From assembly GCF_965137005.1 (NCBI RefSeq), contig NZ_CBCRXM010000001.1, positions 342,280 to 406,279 on the forward strand: DNA of 64,000 bases. Direction: 5' to 3'. The translations under genes and the position numbers were made by a program. Positions within the stretch are counted from its first letter, which is position 1. Each line of letters starts with the position of its first letter. Shown here piece after piece: positions 8,906 to 18,080 of this stretch. The notes below the pieces were generated by a model. It ran no database searches. It saw nothing but the letters and a program-made list of their open reading frames with translations, and had not been told where the DNA came from. Source of the DNA: Sphingomonas_O antarctica (GTDB lineage: Bacteria > Pseudomonadota > Alphaproteobacteria > Sphingomonadales > Sphingomonadaceae).

Positions 8906-8969
8906 CGCGATGCGTGGATCGTCGCGCCGCCTAGCCAGCGTGGGCGCGCTTGGCAATGCCGCGAAGGAC

Positions 8970-9413
8970 TTAGCCGCGGGCCAGTGTCCCGATGTGCCGC
9001 ACCGCGAGCGCATAGCCCTGCGCCCCGAGACCCGAGATGATTCCGGTGGACACGGCCGTCATGATCGATTTGGCGCGCCATGCCTCATCGCGGCGATGGA
9101 TGTTCGACAAATGCACCTCGATCACCGGGCAATCCACCGCCTTCAGCGCGTCAAGCACGGGAAAAGCGGCGTAACTGAACGCGGCTGGATTGATGACGAT
9201 GCCGGCAGCGCCTTTTCGCGCGGCCTGGATCAATTCGACCATTTCATGTTCGGCATTGGTCTGGCGGAACACGACCTCCAACCCGTGCGCGTCGGCTTCG
9301 GCCCGGCACAAGGTTTCGATATCCGCGAGCGTAGTGCGGCCATAAATTTCGGGCTCTCGCTCGCCCAGCAGATTGAGGTTCGGGCCATTGAGGATGTGAA
9401 CCGTCTTGGTCAT
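8970..9413 (-). CDS. aroQ: type II 3-dehydroquinate dehydratase
   Basis: Catalyses dehydration of 3-dehydroquinate to 3-dehydroshikimate in the shikimate pathway. It is 147 aa, the normal length of the dodecameric type II enzyme. Family motifs are present: NGPNLNLLG (residues 9-17), catalytic Tyr24 with flexible-loop Arg26 (YGRTT), NPAAFSY (75-81) and general acid His101 (EVHLSN). The ATG start is divergent from adhC across a 74-bp spacer. It is a single-gene unit next to tRNA-Cys. Confidence 0.97.
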   Translation of the reverse strand: MTKTVHILNGPNLNLLGEREPEIYGRTTLADIETLCRAEADAHGLEVVFRQTNAEHEMVELIQAARKGAAGIVINPAAFSYAAFPVLDALKAVDCPVIEVHLSNIHRRDEAWRAKSIMTAVSTGIISGLGAQGYALAVRHIGTLARG

Positions 9414-9442
9414 GTGGTCGCATCAGCCCCCTTGCCTTTGCA

Positions 9443-9459
9443 CGTTCGTTAGCGGAACG
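9443..9459. promoter_or_regulatory. small inverted repeat in the aroQ/adhC divergent promoter
   Basis: CGTTC at 9443-9447 and GAACG at 9455-9459 form a 5-bp inverted repeat with a 7-bp centre, in the 74 bp between the divergent starts of aroQ and adhC. It could be an operator, but the arms are short and no formaldehyde-sensing regulator (FrmR type) gene is visible nearby. Confidence 0.2.
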
Positions 9460-9487
9460 ACTCCACGCTGCAAAGGAGACAGCTTTC

Positions 9488-10600
9488 GTGAAGACCCGTG
9501 CCGCCGTCGCGTTCGAGCCGAAGAAGCCGCTAGAGATCGTCGAACTCGATCTGGAAGGCCCGAAGGCGGGCGAGGTGCTGGTCGAGATCATGGCGACAGG
9601 CATTTGTCACACCGATGCCTACACGCTCGACGGGCTGGACAGCGAGGGGCTGTTCCCCAGCGTGCTTGGCCATGAAGGTGCCGGGATCGTCCGCGAAGTC
9701 GGCGCGGGCGTGACCAGCGTGAAGCCGGGCGATCACGTCATTCCGCTTTACACACCGGAATGCCGTCAGTGTAAGTCGTGTCTCAGCGGCAAGACCAACC
9801 TCTGCACCGCGATCCGCGCGACGCAGGGGAAGGGGCTGATGCCCGACGGCACGACGCGGTTCAGCTACAAGGGCCAGAGCATCTTCCACTACATGGGTTG
9901 CTCGACGTTTTCGAACTTCACCGTGCTGCCTGAGATCGCGGTTGCAAAAATCCGCGAGGACGCACCGTTCAACAGCGCCTGTTATGTCGGCTGCGGCGTG
10001 ACCACGGGCGTCGGCGCAGTGGTCAACACGGCCAAGGTGCAAGTGGGTGAGAACGTCGTCGTCTTCGGCCTTGGCGGCATCGGGCTCAACGTCATTCAGG
10101 GCGCCAGGCTGGCCGGTGCCAGCGTCATCGTCGGTGTCGACATCAATCCCGACCGCGAGGACTGGGGTCGTCGCTTCGGCATGACGCACTTCCTCAATTC
10201 CAAAGGGCTGAGTCGCGAGGAGACGGTCGCCAAAGTCGTCGCGCTGACCGATGGCGGTGCGGATTATACCTTCGATGCGACCGGCAATACCGACGTGATG
10301 CGCACCGCACTCGAGGCGAGCCATCGTGGCTGGGGCACCTCGATCATCATCGGTGTGGCCGAAGCGGGCAGGGAGATCAGCACACGGCCGTTCCAGCTGG
10401 TCACCGGTCGCAACTGGCGCGGCACCGCGTTCGGCGGCGCCAAGGGGCGCACCGACGTGCCCAAGATCGTCGACTGGTATATGAACGGCAAGATCGAAAT
10501 CGACCCGATGATCACCCACGTCCTGTCACTCGACGAGATCAACAAGGGGTTCGACCTGATGCACGCGGGCGAAAGCATCCGCAGCGTCGTGGTTTACTGA
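9488..10600 (+). CDS. adhC: S-(hydroxymethyl)glutathione dehydrogenase / class III alcohol dehydrogenase
   Basis: Zinc- and NAD-dependent enzyme oxidising S-hydroxymethylglutathione, the spontaneous adduct of formaldehyde and glutathione, to S-formylglutathione. It is 370 aa, full length for the class. Catalytic zinc ligands are Cys40, His62 and Cys169; structural zinc ligands are Cys92, 95, 98 and 106. The nucleotide-binding motif is GLGGIG (194-199). The GTG start at 9488 is set by an AAAGGAGA site. With the downstream VOC gene (18-nt gap) and fghA it forms a three-gene formaldehyde detoxification operon. Confidence 0.97.
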   Translation: MKTRAAVAFEPKKPLEIVELDLEGPKAGEVLVEIMATGICHTDAYTLDGLDSEGLFPSVLGHEGAGIVREVGAGVTSVKPGDHVIPLYTPECRQCKSCLSGKTNLCTAIRATQGKGLMPDGTTRFSYKGQSIFHYMGCSTFSNFTVLPEIAVAKIREDAPFNSACYVGCGVTTGVGAVVNTAKVQVGENVVVFGLGGIGLNVIQGARLAGASVIVGVDINPDREDWGRRFGMTHFLNSKGLSREETVAKVVALTDGGADYTFDATGNTDVMRTALEASHRGWGTSIIIGVAEAGREISTRPFQLVTGRNWRGTAFGGAKGRTDVPKIVDWYMNGKIEIDPMITHVLSLDEINKGFDLMHAGESIRSVVVY

Positions 10601-10618
10601 GGCAAAAGGAGAGAGAAA

Positions 10619-10993
10619 ATGTATAGTCACATGATGGTCGGTTCGAACGACATCGATAGGTCGAAGAAATTCTACGACGCCACATTCGAAGCCATGGGCG
10701 GCAAAGCCGGTATGAAGGACGACAAGGGTCGCCTGATGTACATGCACAATAACGCCATGTTTCTGGTCACTCCGCCGATCAACGGTGAGCCCGCTACGCA
10801 TGGCAATGGCTCGACCATTGGCTTCGCCATGACCAAGGAACAGGCCGACGCCTGGCACGACGCAGGCGTCAAGGCCGGCGGCACCGCGATCGAGGATCCG
10901 CCGGGCGTGCGCGAGGGCGGCGGCATGAAGCTGTATCTTGCCTATCTCCGCGATCCCGACGGCAACAAGCTCTGCGCGCTTCAGCGAGTCTGA
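10619..10993 (+). CDS. VOC (glyoxalase/bleomycin-resistance fold) protein between adhC and fghA
   Basis: Single-domain vicinal-oxygen-chelate protein of 124 aa. It starts MYSHMMVGSNDIDRSKKFYD, the usual first beta-alpha unit, and ends with the YLRDPDGNKLCA motif carrying the typical Asp-Pro-Asp-Gly-Asn turn. His5 and the C-terminal acidic positions could bind a metal. It has a GGAGAG ribosome-binding site, and its stop overlaps the fghA start by 1 nt (TGATG). The position suggests a role with glutathione adducts; the substrate is not known from sequence. Confidence 0.88.
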   Translation: MYSHMMVGSNDIDRSKKFYDATFEAMGGKAGMKDDKGRLMYMHNNAMFLVTPPINGEPATHGNGSTIGFAMTKEQADAWHDAGVKAGGTAIEDPPGVREGGGMKLYLAYLRDPDGNKLCALQRV

Positions 10994-11820
10994 TGGAAAC
11001 AGTATCGGAGAATTGCGCCCACGGTGGCGTGCAGGGCGTCTATCGCCATGCCTCCGCCGCCACGGGCACGGACATGACCTTCTCGGTTTACGTTCCGCCC
11101 AAACCGAGCGGGGCAATTCTCTGGTATCTGTCGGGGCTGACCTGCACGCACGCGAATGTCACTGACAAGGGCGAGTTTCGCGCCGTGTGCGCTGAAACTG
11201 GGATTACCTTCGTCGCGCCGGACACGAGTCCGCGCGGGGAGGGCGTGCCCGACGATCCGGATGGGGCGTATGATTTCGGGCTGGGGGCGGGCTTTTATGT
11301 CGATGCGACCGAAGAACCGTTCGCGGCGAATTACCGCATGTGGTCCTATGTCACTGAAGAACTGCCCGCGCTGATTGCGGCCAATTTCGCGGTCGATGCG
11401 GCGCGGCAAGGGATCACCGGTCATTCGATGGGCGGGCATGGTGCGTTGACCATCGGGCTGACGCATTCCAGCCGCTATCGCTCGGTCAGCGCATTCGCGC
11501 CCATCGTCGCACCGTCACAGGTGCCGTGGGGACTAAAAGCGTTGGGCGGATATCTCGGCAACGACGAAGCGGCCTGGCGACTCCATGACGCCGTCGCGCT
11601 GATCGAGGATGGTGCGCGCCTGTCGGCAATTCTCGTCGATCAAGGTGCGGACGATCAATTCCTCGCCGGGCAACTACGTCCCGAACTTCTTGCAGAAGCC
11701 TGCGCCGATGCGGGGATCGACCTGACGCTGCGGATGCAGCCGGGTTACGACCACAGCTATTATTTCGTCTCCACCTTCATGGCCGACCACGTCCGTTGGC
11801 ACGCCGAACGACTGGGTTAG
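10993..11820 (+). CDS. fghA: S-formylglutathione hydrolase
   Basis: Serine hydrolase that splits S-formylglutathione into formate and glutathione, the last step of the formaldehyde pathway begun by adhC. It is 275 aa, esterase D family. The oxyanion region is LSGLTCTHAN, nucleophile Ser145 lies in GHSMGGHG, and the acid and histidine are in QGADDQFL and GYDHSYYF. The start overlaps the VOC stop. The gene converges on the GH130 gene, with the two stop ends overlapping by 4 nt, so no terminator fits between them. Confidence 0.97.
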   Translation: METVSENCAHGGVQGVYRHASAATGTDMTFSVYVPPKPSGAILWYLSGLTCTHANVTDKGEFRAVCAETGITFVAPDTSPRGEGVPDDPDGAYDFGLGAGFYVDATEEPFAANYRMWSYVTEELPALIAANFAVDAARQGITGHSMGGHGALTIGLTHSSRYRSVSAFAPIVAPSQVPWGLKALGGYLGNDEAAWRLHDAVALIEDGARLSAILVDQGADDQFLAGQLRPELLAEACADAGIDLTLRMQPGYDHSYYFVSTFMADHVRWHAERLG

Positions 11821-13106
11821 ACCCGCTCCATCGCGGCCAGCAGTTCGTCGATCGAGCAGGTCGCGATACCGGTAAAACTGTCCGCGACGCCGAACGGCAG
11901 CAACAGCTCGCGCCCACGCGCAATCGATCCGCAGCTATAAACGACGTTCGGCACATAGCCGTCGCGCTCTTTGGGACTTGGCTCCAGGATCGGCAGTGGC
12001 GTGCGCGCAATGACCTTTGACGGGTCGTCTTTGTCGAGCAAGGCTGCGCCGAGACAATAGTTACGCACCGTGCCGACGCCGTGGGTGATGACTAGCCAGC
12101 CCTCGTCGATTTCGATTGGCGGGCCGCAATTGCCGATCTGGACGAATTCCCACGAGTAATGCGGCACTAGTATCTTTTGCCCATCGTCCCAGTGAAACAG
12201 ATCGTCGGAGGTTTGAAACCACAGATTTTCGCTGTCCTGCCGCCCCAGCATTGCAAATTTGCCTCCGATCCGCCGCGGGAACAGCGCCATGCCCTTGGCC
12301 TCCGCCATGGCCCCGGTCAGCGGGCGCATCGTCAAATTCCAGAAATCTTTAGTCGTGAGCAATTCGGACCGCGCGGTGCGCCCGTCATAGGCCGTATACG
12401 TGCCGTAATACGTGACCGCCCCGTCATCCTCCACGAAACGGCACAGCCGCATGTCCTCGATGCCCTGACGCTGGCTGGGCAGGGTCGGAAACAACACGGT
12501 CTCGGACAGATGCTCGCTCTGGCTGCAATCGAGCTCGACCACCGGATTGCCATCGGTCTGCTTGATGATCGGCGGGACGGCCGTCTGGCTGGCCTCATAA
12601 ATCTCGATCGTGCCATCCGCATGCCAAACACCGGAACGCAGCGCGACCGACGAAACATGGCCTTCACCGATCCCGCGCAGCGACATGATGAACCGCGTGT
12701 CACCTTCGCCAATACCCGCCTGATGAGGGTGGATGACGGCGCTGGGATTGAACAGTGCCGCGGACTCGAATGAAAACTCCGCTGAGAAATAGGCGCCGAT
12801 CAAGCGCTTTCGGTTCTCGTCGATTGCCACCGTACCTATGTCGCCAGACACATCGGCAAATCGGCGCAACAATAATGCATCGACACCACGGTGCCGCGCA
12901 TCAATCGCCTCGAGCGTCCCACCCAGTTCGCGTTCGACACCGGCATCGTCGAGCGACAGGATGCGGTCGATGATGACTCGCCGGCGCGAATTTTCGCCGG
13001 TCGAATAGGCTTGCGGATATTCCGGATCGAACGGCCGCACCACCGTCCGCGATGGATCGGGCTTCAACATCACATCGCTGTGCTTCAGCAAATTGTCGTT
13101 CGACAT
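11817..13106 (-). CDS. glycoside hydrolase/phosphorylase family 130-like protein
   Basis: Five-bladed beta-propeller protein of 429 aa resembling GH130 mannoside phosphorylases. Typical features are RPFDPEYPQ, FNPSAVIHPHQ, RFIMSLRGIGEGHVSS, the mid-protein block GGKFAMLGRQDSENLW, and the C-terminal VITHGVGTVRNYCLGAALLDKDDP and YVPNVVYSCG segments. GH130 enzymes phosphorolyse or hydrolyse beta-mannosides; the exact substrate cannot be told. The start is ATG at 13106 with a GGGGGA site. It is transcribed away from the pentose-phosphate operon, so the sugar phosphate it would release could feed that pathway, which is inference. Confidence 0.85.
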   Translation of the reverse strand: MSNDNLLKHSDVMLKPDPSRTVVRPFDPEYPQAYSTGENSRRRVIIDRILSLDDAGVERELGGTLEAIDARHRGVDALLLRRFADVSGDIGTVAIDENRKRLIGAYFSAEFSFESAALFNPSAVIHPHQAGIGEGDTRFIMSLRGIGEGHVSSVALRSGVWHADGTIEIYEASQTAVPPIIKQTDGNPVVELDCSQSEHLSETVLFPTLPSQRQGIEDMRLCRFVEDDGAVTYYGTYTAYDGRTARSELLTTKDFWNLTMRPLTGAMAEAKGMALFPRRIGGKFAMLGRQDSENLWFQTSDDLFHWDDGQKILVPHYSWEFVQIGNCGPPIEIDEGWLVITHGVGTVRNYCLGAALLDKDDPSKVIARTPLPILEPSPKERDGYVPNVVYSCGSIARGRELLLPFGVADSFTGIATCSIDELLAAMERV

Positions 13107-13258
13107 GTATCCCCCGATCGATGGATGTTCGCCCCGAACGCATCATCCACACTTTCCGTCGCATCCTAAGCAAAGATCGGGCGTTGAGCGGCTGGACGTG
13201 CGTCACTGTCGGCGCGATGGGGGCTATGGCCGAAACGACTCCGGATGAAAGCTCCAGC

Positions 13259-15322
13259 ATGACCGATACGAACATCCACGAAGACGGGTCGCCTGAACGA
13301 CTCCAGATCGACACCATCCGCACACTGTCGATGGATGCGGTGCAGGCGGCGAATTCCGGGCATCCCGGAACACCGATGGCGCTCGCGCCGGTCGCGTGGA
13401 CGATCTGGACCAAGCATTTGCGGTATGATCCGGCCAAACCCGACTGGCCCAATCGCGACCGTTTCGTACTGTCGGTCGGCCATGCGTCGATGCTGCTCTA
13501 TTCGGTGCTGCACCTTGCCGGCGTGGTGGAGGTCGATGCGGACGGGAAAGAGACCGGCAAGCCCGCTATCTCGATCGACGACATCAAGGCGTTTCGTCAG
13601 CTGGATTCGAAAACGCCGGGGCATCCCGAATATCGTATGACCACGGGCGTCGAGACGACGACGGGTCCGCTGGGCCAGGGCTGCGGCAATTCGGTCGGCA
13701 TGGCGATTGCGGAGCGCTCGCTCGCGGCGCGGTTCGGGCAAGATCTTTTCGATTACGACATCTACGTGCTGTGCGGCGACGGCGATATGATGGAGGGGAT
13801 TTCGGCCGAAGCGGCATCGCTCGCCGGGCATCTCAAATTGTCGAACCTGTGCTGGCTTTACGACAGCAATCACATATCGATCGAAGGCTCGACCGACCTC
13901 GCATTCGACGAAGATGTCGGCAAGCGTTTCGAAGCCTATGGTTGGCAAGTCATCCACGTCGACGACGCCAACGACACCGACGCGATCGACGCGGCGATCG
14001 TCAAATTCAAGGCATGCAATGACAAGCCGACCTTCATCGTCGTTCATTCGGTCATCGGCTACGGTTCCCCCCGCGCCGGCAGCGAGAAAGCGCATGGCGA
14101 ACCGCTCGGCGAGGAGAATATCCGCCTGACCAAACAGGCTTATGGCTGGCCTGAGGATCAGTCGTTCCTCGTCCCCGACGGTGTGATGGCGGGATTTCAC
14201 GATGCTGTGTCTGCGCGCGGCAAACCGCTGCGCGAGGCATGGGAAGCCAAGTTCGCCGACCTGCGCGCAAAGGACGCGTCGCTTGCCGAAGCCTTCGACG
14301 GGATGCGTCAGGGCAAATTGCCCGCGGGTTGGGAAGCCGATTTGCCGAGCTTCGACGCCGATCCCAAGGGGCTGGCGACACGCGATTCGTCGGGCAAGGT
14401 TATCAACGCCATCGCCGCGAAATTGCCGATGCTGATCGGCGGCGCGGCGGACTTGTCACCCTCCACCAAGACCGACGTGAAGGGCGATAAAGCCGGATCG
14501 TTCGAAGCCGACAATTATGCCGGCCGCAACATGCATTTCGGCGTGCGCGAACACGCTATGGGCTCGGTCGCGAACGGCATGGCGCTCAGCTATCTGCGTT
14601 CGTACACTGCGACCTTCCTCGTGTTTCTCGATTACATGCGTCCGCCGGTGCGGCTCGCCGCGATCATGGAATTGCCGGTGGTGTTCGTCTTTACGCACGA
14701 TTCGATCGGCGTGGGGGAGGACGGCCCTACCCACCAGCCTATCGAGCACCTCGCTACCTTACGCGCGGTGCCGGGGCTCGACACGATTCGCCCGGGCGAT
14801 GCCAACGAGGTCGTCGAGGCGTGGCGCGTCGCGCTGACGCACACGCATGAACCGACCGCGTTGATCCTGTCGCGACAGGCAATGCCGACGCTGGACCGCA
14901 CGAAATACAGTTCTGCCAAAGGGTTGGAACAGGGTGCCTACATCTTGTCCGATTGCGACGGTGAACCCGATGTCATCCTGATCGGCACCGGCAGCGAATT
15001 GTCGCTGGTCGTGGCGGCCGGTGAGAAACTCGCCGAAGAGGGCACGAAGGTCCGCATCGTCTCAATGCCCAGCTGGTATTTGTTCGAGAAACAGGACCGC
15101 GCTTATCGCGACAGCGTGTTCCCCCGCGCCGTGCGCGCGCGCGTCGCGGTGGAACAGGCGGGCGAACTCGGCTGGGACCGTTATGTCGGCCTCGACGGCG
15201 CCACAGTGATGATGTCGACCTTCGGTGCTTCTGCTCCGATCGCCAAATTGCAGGAAAAATTCGGCTTCACCGTGGACAATGTCTGCGCGGTCGCGAAACG
15301 CGTGATGGAGAATTCGAAGTGA
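13259..15322 (+). CDS. tkt: transketolase
   Basis: Thiamine-diphosphate enzyme of the pentose phosphate pathway moving two-carbon ketol units; 687 aa from the chosen start. Motifs are LSMDAVQAANSGHPGTPMAL (substrate His), the ThDP/Mg site CGDGDMMEGISAEAA, LYDSNHISIEG, and the pyrimidine-domain HFGVREHAMG and THDSIGVGEDGPTHQPIEHL. ATG 13259 (MTDTNIHEDG) is chosen because homologues typically start close to the conserved RLQIDTIRTLSMDAVQ. ATG 13226 is an alternative behind a GGGGG run, and further upstream sequence overlaps the opposite gene. First gene of tkt/tal-pgi/gnd/HAD/HAD. Confidence 0.96.
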   Translation: MTDTNIHEDGSPERLQIDTIRTLSMDAVQAANSGHPGTPMALAPVAWTIWTKHLRYDPAKPDWPNRDRFVLSVGHASMLLYSVLHLAGVVEVDADGKETGKPAISIDDIKAFRQLDSKTPGHPEYRMTTGVETTTGPLGQGCGNSVGMAIAERSLAARFGQDLFDYDIYVLCGDGDMMEGISAEAASLAGHLKLSNLCWLYDSNHISIEGSTDLAFDEDVGKRFEAYGWQVIHVDDANDTDAIDAAIVKFKACNDKPTFIVVHSVIGYGSPRAGSEKAHGEPLGEENIRLTKQAYGWPEDQSFLVPDGVMAGFHDAVSARGKPLREAWEAKFADLRAKDASLAEAFDGMRQGKLPAGWEADLPSFDADPKGLATRDSSGKVINAIAAKLPMLIGGAADLSPSTKTDVKGDKAGSFEADNYAGRNMHFGVREHAMGSVANGMALSYLRSYTATFLVFLDYMRPPVRLAAIMELPVVFVFTHDSIGVGEDGPTHQPIEHLATLRAVPGLDTIRPGDANEVVEAWRVALTHTHEPTALILSRQAMPTLDRTKYSSAKGLEQGAYILSDCDGEPDVILIGTGSELSLVVAAGEKLAEEGTKVRIVSMPSWYLFEKQDRAYRDSVFPRAVRARVAVEQAGELGWDRYVGLDGATVMMSTFGASAPIAKLQEKFGFTVDNVCAVAKRVMENSK

Positions 15323-18066
15323 GCAAACTCGCCGATCTCGCGGCCGCCGGACAGGCCGTGTGGCTCGACAATGTCGATCGCAATTTCCTCAAGGCGGGCG
15401 GGCTGCGCAAATTGATCGCCGAGGACGGTCTGACGGGGGTCACGTCGAACCCGGCGATTTTCGAGAAAGCGATCGGCAGCGGCGACGCCTACGACGCCGG
15501 ATTGGGTGAGTTCCTGACCAAGGCGGATGCCAGCGTCGCCGACACGTTTGAAAGCCTGGCCATCGCGGATATCCGCGCGGCCTGCGATGATTTGCGGCCG
15601 GTCTATGACCGGCTGGAAGGCAAGGACGGCTATGTCAGTCTCGAAGTTTCGCCGTACCTCGCGCTCGAAACCGAAGCGTCGTTGTTCGAAGCGAAGAAGC
15701 TGTGGGCGGCGGTCGATCGTCCGAATTTGATGATCAAGATTCCCGGCACTGCACCGGGCACGCCGGCGATCCGCGATGCGATCGCCGCCGGGATCAACGT
15801 CAATGTAACTTTGCTCTTCTCGCTCCACGCCTACAAAGCCGTCGCGCATGCCTATCTCGAAGGGCTCGAAGCGCGCGCGGCCAGGGGTGAAGCCGTCACC
15901 GGCATCGCCAGCGTCGCCAGTTTCTTCGTCAGCCGTATCGACAGCGTGATCGACAAAAAGATCGACGAACGTATCGCAGCGGGGGACAAGGATGCATCCG
16001 ATCTCAAAGCGTTGCGTGGCCAAGTTGCCATCGCCAATGCAAAGCTCGCCTATGCCTGGTATCAGGACTTGATCGCTTCGGATCGCTGGCAGAACCTAGC
16101 CGCCAAGGGCGTGATGCCGCAGCGGCTGTTATGGGCATCGACCGGGGTCAAGGACAAAGCGTATCCGGATACGCTTTACGCCGATGCGCTGATCGGTCCC
16201 GACACCGTCGATACGATTCCGCCCGCGACGATGGACGCGTTTCGCGACCACGGCACGGTCGGTCAGACCTTGACGGCTGAGGTCGACGCAGCGCGCCAGG
16301 TGATTGCCGACGCCGAACGCCTTGGCCTCGACCTGGCCGGCGTGACCGCGCAACTGGTGGTCGATGGCGTCAAGTCGTTCGCCGACGCCGCCGACACGCT
16401 TTACGGCGCGGTTGCGGCCAAGCGCGCGGCATTTCTCGGCAACAAGCTCGCCACGCTCGAGGCCCATTTGCCGGCGGACCTCCAGACCGCGGTCGATGCG
16501 CGGTTGAAGCAATCCACGGCCGATGCATGGAGCCGCCGCTTATGGGCGGGCGACGCCACGCTGTGGACCGGCAAGGACGAGGGCAAATGGCTCGGCTGGC
16601 TTGCCGCCGCCAGGGGCGAGCAGGTCGATCTCGCCGCGCTCGAGACGCTGGCCGACGAAGCGCGCAAATATCCCGATGTCGTGTTGCTCGGCATGGGTGG
16701 TTCGAGCCTCGGTCCCGAAGTGATCGGCTTGATCCTCGGCAGCGGTAGGGGCGCGCCCCGCCTCCATGTGCTCGATACCACCGATCCGGGGCAGATCGCC
16801 ACGGTTGAGGGCGAGATCGATGCGAAGAATACGCTGTTCATCGTCTCGTCAAAGTCCGGCTCGACGCTCGAACCCGAATTGTTGCGGGCATATTGGTTTG
16901 ACAAGGCCGGGCAGGACGGCACCCATTTCGTCGCGGTGACCGACCCCGGTTCCAACCTCGAAAAAACCGCAAAGTCCGATAGTTACGCGCATATCTTCCA
17001 CGGCGATCCGAGCATCGGTGGGCGCTATTCGGTAATGTCGGTGTTCGGCATGGTTCCGGCGGCGGCGAGCGGCGTCGACGTTGCCGCCCTGATCGCCAAC
17101 GCGCGAACGATGGCGACGTCGTGCGGACCAGACGCGCCGCCCGCCGCGAACCCCGGCATCCAGCTCGGCGCGATCCTAGGCGAGGCGCACAATGCCGGAC
17201 GCAACAAGCTGACCATCGTGACGTCCGATGCGCTGAAGCCATTCGGATCGTGGCTCGAACAATTGACCGCGGAATCGACCGGCAAGCTGGGCAAGGGCAT
17301 CGTCCCGATCGACCTCGAGCCGCTTGGTGATCCGGCCGATTACAGCGCCGACCGCATATTCGTACAATTCGGTGTCGCGGGCGATGCCGACCACGCCAAG
17401 CTTGCGGCACTGCAAGCTGCGGGCCACCCGGTGATCCGCGTCACGCTCACGGATCTCCCGCAGATCGCGCAGGAATTCGTCCGCTGGGAAGTCGCCATCG
17501 CGATCGCCGGCGCCGTGATCGGGATCGATCCGTTCGATCAGCCCGATGTCGAAGCCGCCAAGATCGAAACACGCGAGCTGGTCGATGCCTATGAGAAATC
17601 GGGCCAGCTCGATTTGCCCGCGGTCGGCGGTGAGCAGGGCGATCTCGTCGTCTACGATGGCGACGCCGCTGCTCTCGGCAAGCTGTTCGACGGTGCCGAA
17701 TATGCCGGCGTCCTAGCGTACATCGAGCGTGACGCCGCGCATGAGGCCGCGATCGAGAAGATGCGCGTGGCCGTCCGCAACCGGACAAAACGCGCCACGG
17801 TTGCTGGGTTCGGTCCGCGCTTCCTCCATTCGACAGGGCAGGCCTATAAAGGCGGCCCCAAGGGTGCGGCGTTTCTGGTCATCACCCGCGAACCGTCGCA
17901 CGACCTGACGATCCCCGATCGCCGCGCCAGCTTTGGCACGGTCGAACGGGCACAAGCGCTGGGCGACGCCAAGGTACTGACCGATCGCGGGCAACGCGTC
18001 CTGATCGTCCATTTGAAGCGTGAGGATGCGCTCAGCCAACTCGTCGATCTCGTCACCGCCGCCTGA
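15319..18066 (+). CDS. tal-pgi: bifunctional transaldolase/glucose-6-phosphate isomerase
   Basis: Fusion of 915 aa. The N-terminal part (about 1-370) is transaldolase, with GVTSNPAIFEKAI and Schiff-base Lys140 in NLMIKIPGT. The C-terminal part (about 390-915) is phosphoglucose isomerase, with LLGMGGSSLGPEV, SKSGSTLEPELL and GGRYSVMSVFGM. One chain thus links pentose phosphates and fructose 6-phosphate with glucose 6-phosphate. The fusion is known from sphingomonads and several other lineages. GTG at 15319 overlaps the tkt stop (GTGA), indicating coupled translation. Confidence 0.96.
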   Translation: MSKLADLAAAGQAVWLDNVDRNFLKAGGLRKLIAEDGLTGVTSNPAIFEKAIGSGDAYDAGLGEFLTKADASVADTFESLAIADIRAACDDLRPVYDRLEGKDGYVSLEVSPYLALETEASLFEAKKLWAAVDRPNLMIKIPGTAPGTPAIRDAIAAGINVNVTLLFSLHAYKAVAHAYLEGLEARAARGEAVTGIASVASFFVSRIDSVIDKKIDERIAAGDKDASDLKALRGQVAIANAKLAYAWYQDLIASDRWQNLAAKGVMPQRLLWASTGVKDKAYPDTLYADALIGPDTVDTIPPATMDAFRDHGTVGQTLTAEVDAARQVIADAERLGLDLAGVTAQLVVDGVKSFADAADTLYGAVAAKRAAFLGNKLATLEAHLPADLQTAVDARLKQSTADAWSRRLWAGDATLWTGKDEGKWLGWLAAARGEQVDLAALETLADEARKYPDVVLLGMGGSSLGPEVIGLILGSGRGAPRLHVLDTTDPGQIATVEGEIDAKNTLFIVSSKSGSTLEPELLRAYWFDKAGQDGTHFVAVTDPGSNLEKTAKSDSYAHIFHGDPSIGGRYSVMSVFGMVPAAASGVDVAALIANARTMATSCGPDAPPAANPGIQLGAILGEAHNAGRNKLTIVTSDALKPFGSWLEQLTAESTGKLGKGIVPIDLEPLGDPADYSADRIFVQFGVAGDADHAKLAALQAAGHPVIRVTLTDLPQIAQEFVRWEVAIAIAGAVIGIDPFDQPDVEAAKIETRELVDAYEKSGQLDLPAVGGEQGDLVVYDGDAAALGKLFDGAEYAGVLAYIERDAAHEAAIEKMRVAVRNRTKRATVAGFGPRFLHSTGQAYKGGPKGAAFLVITREPSHDLTIPDRRASFGTVERAQALGDAKVLTDRGQRVLIVHLKREDALSQLVDLVTAA

Positions 18067-18080
18067 ACAGGAGAAATTTC

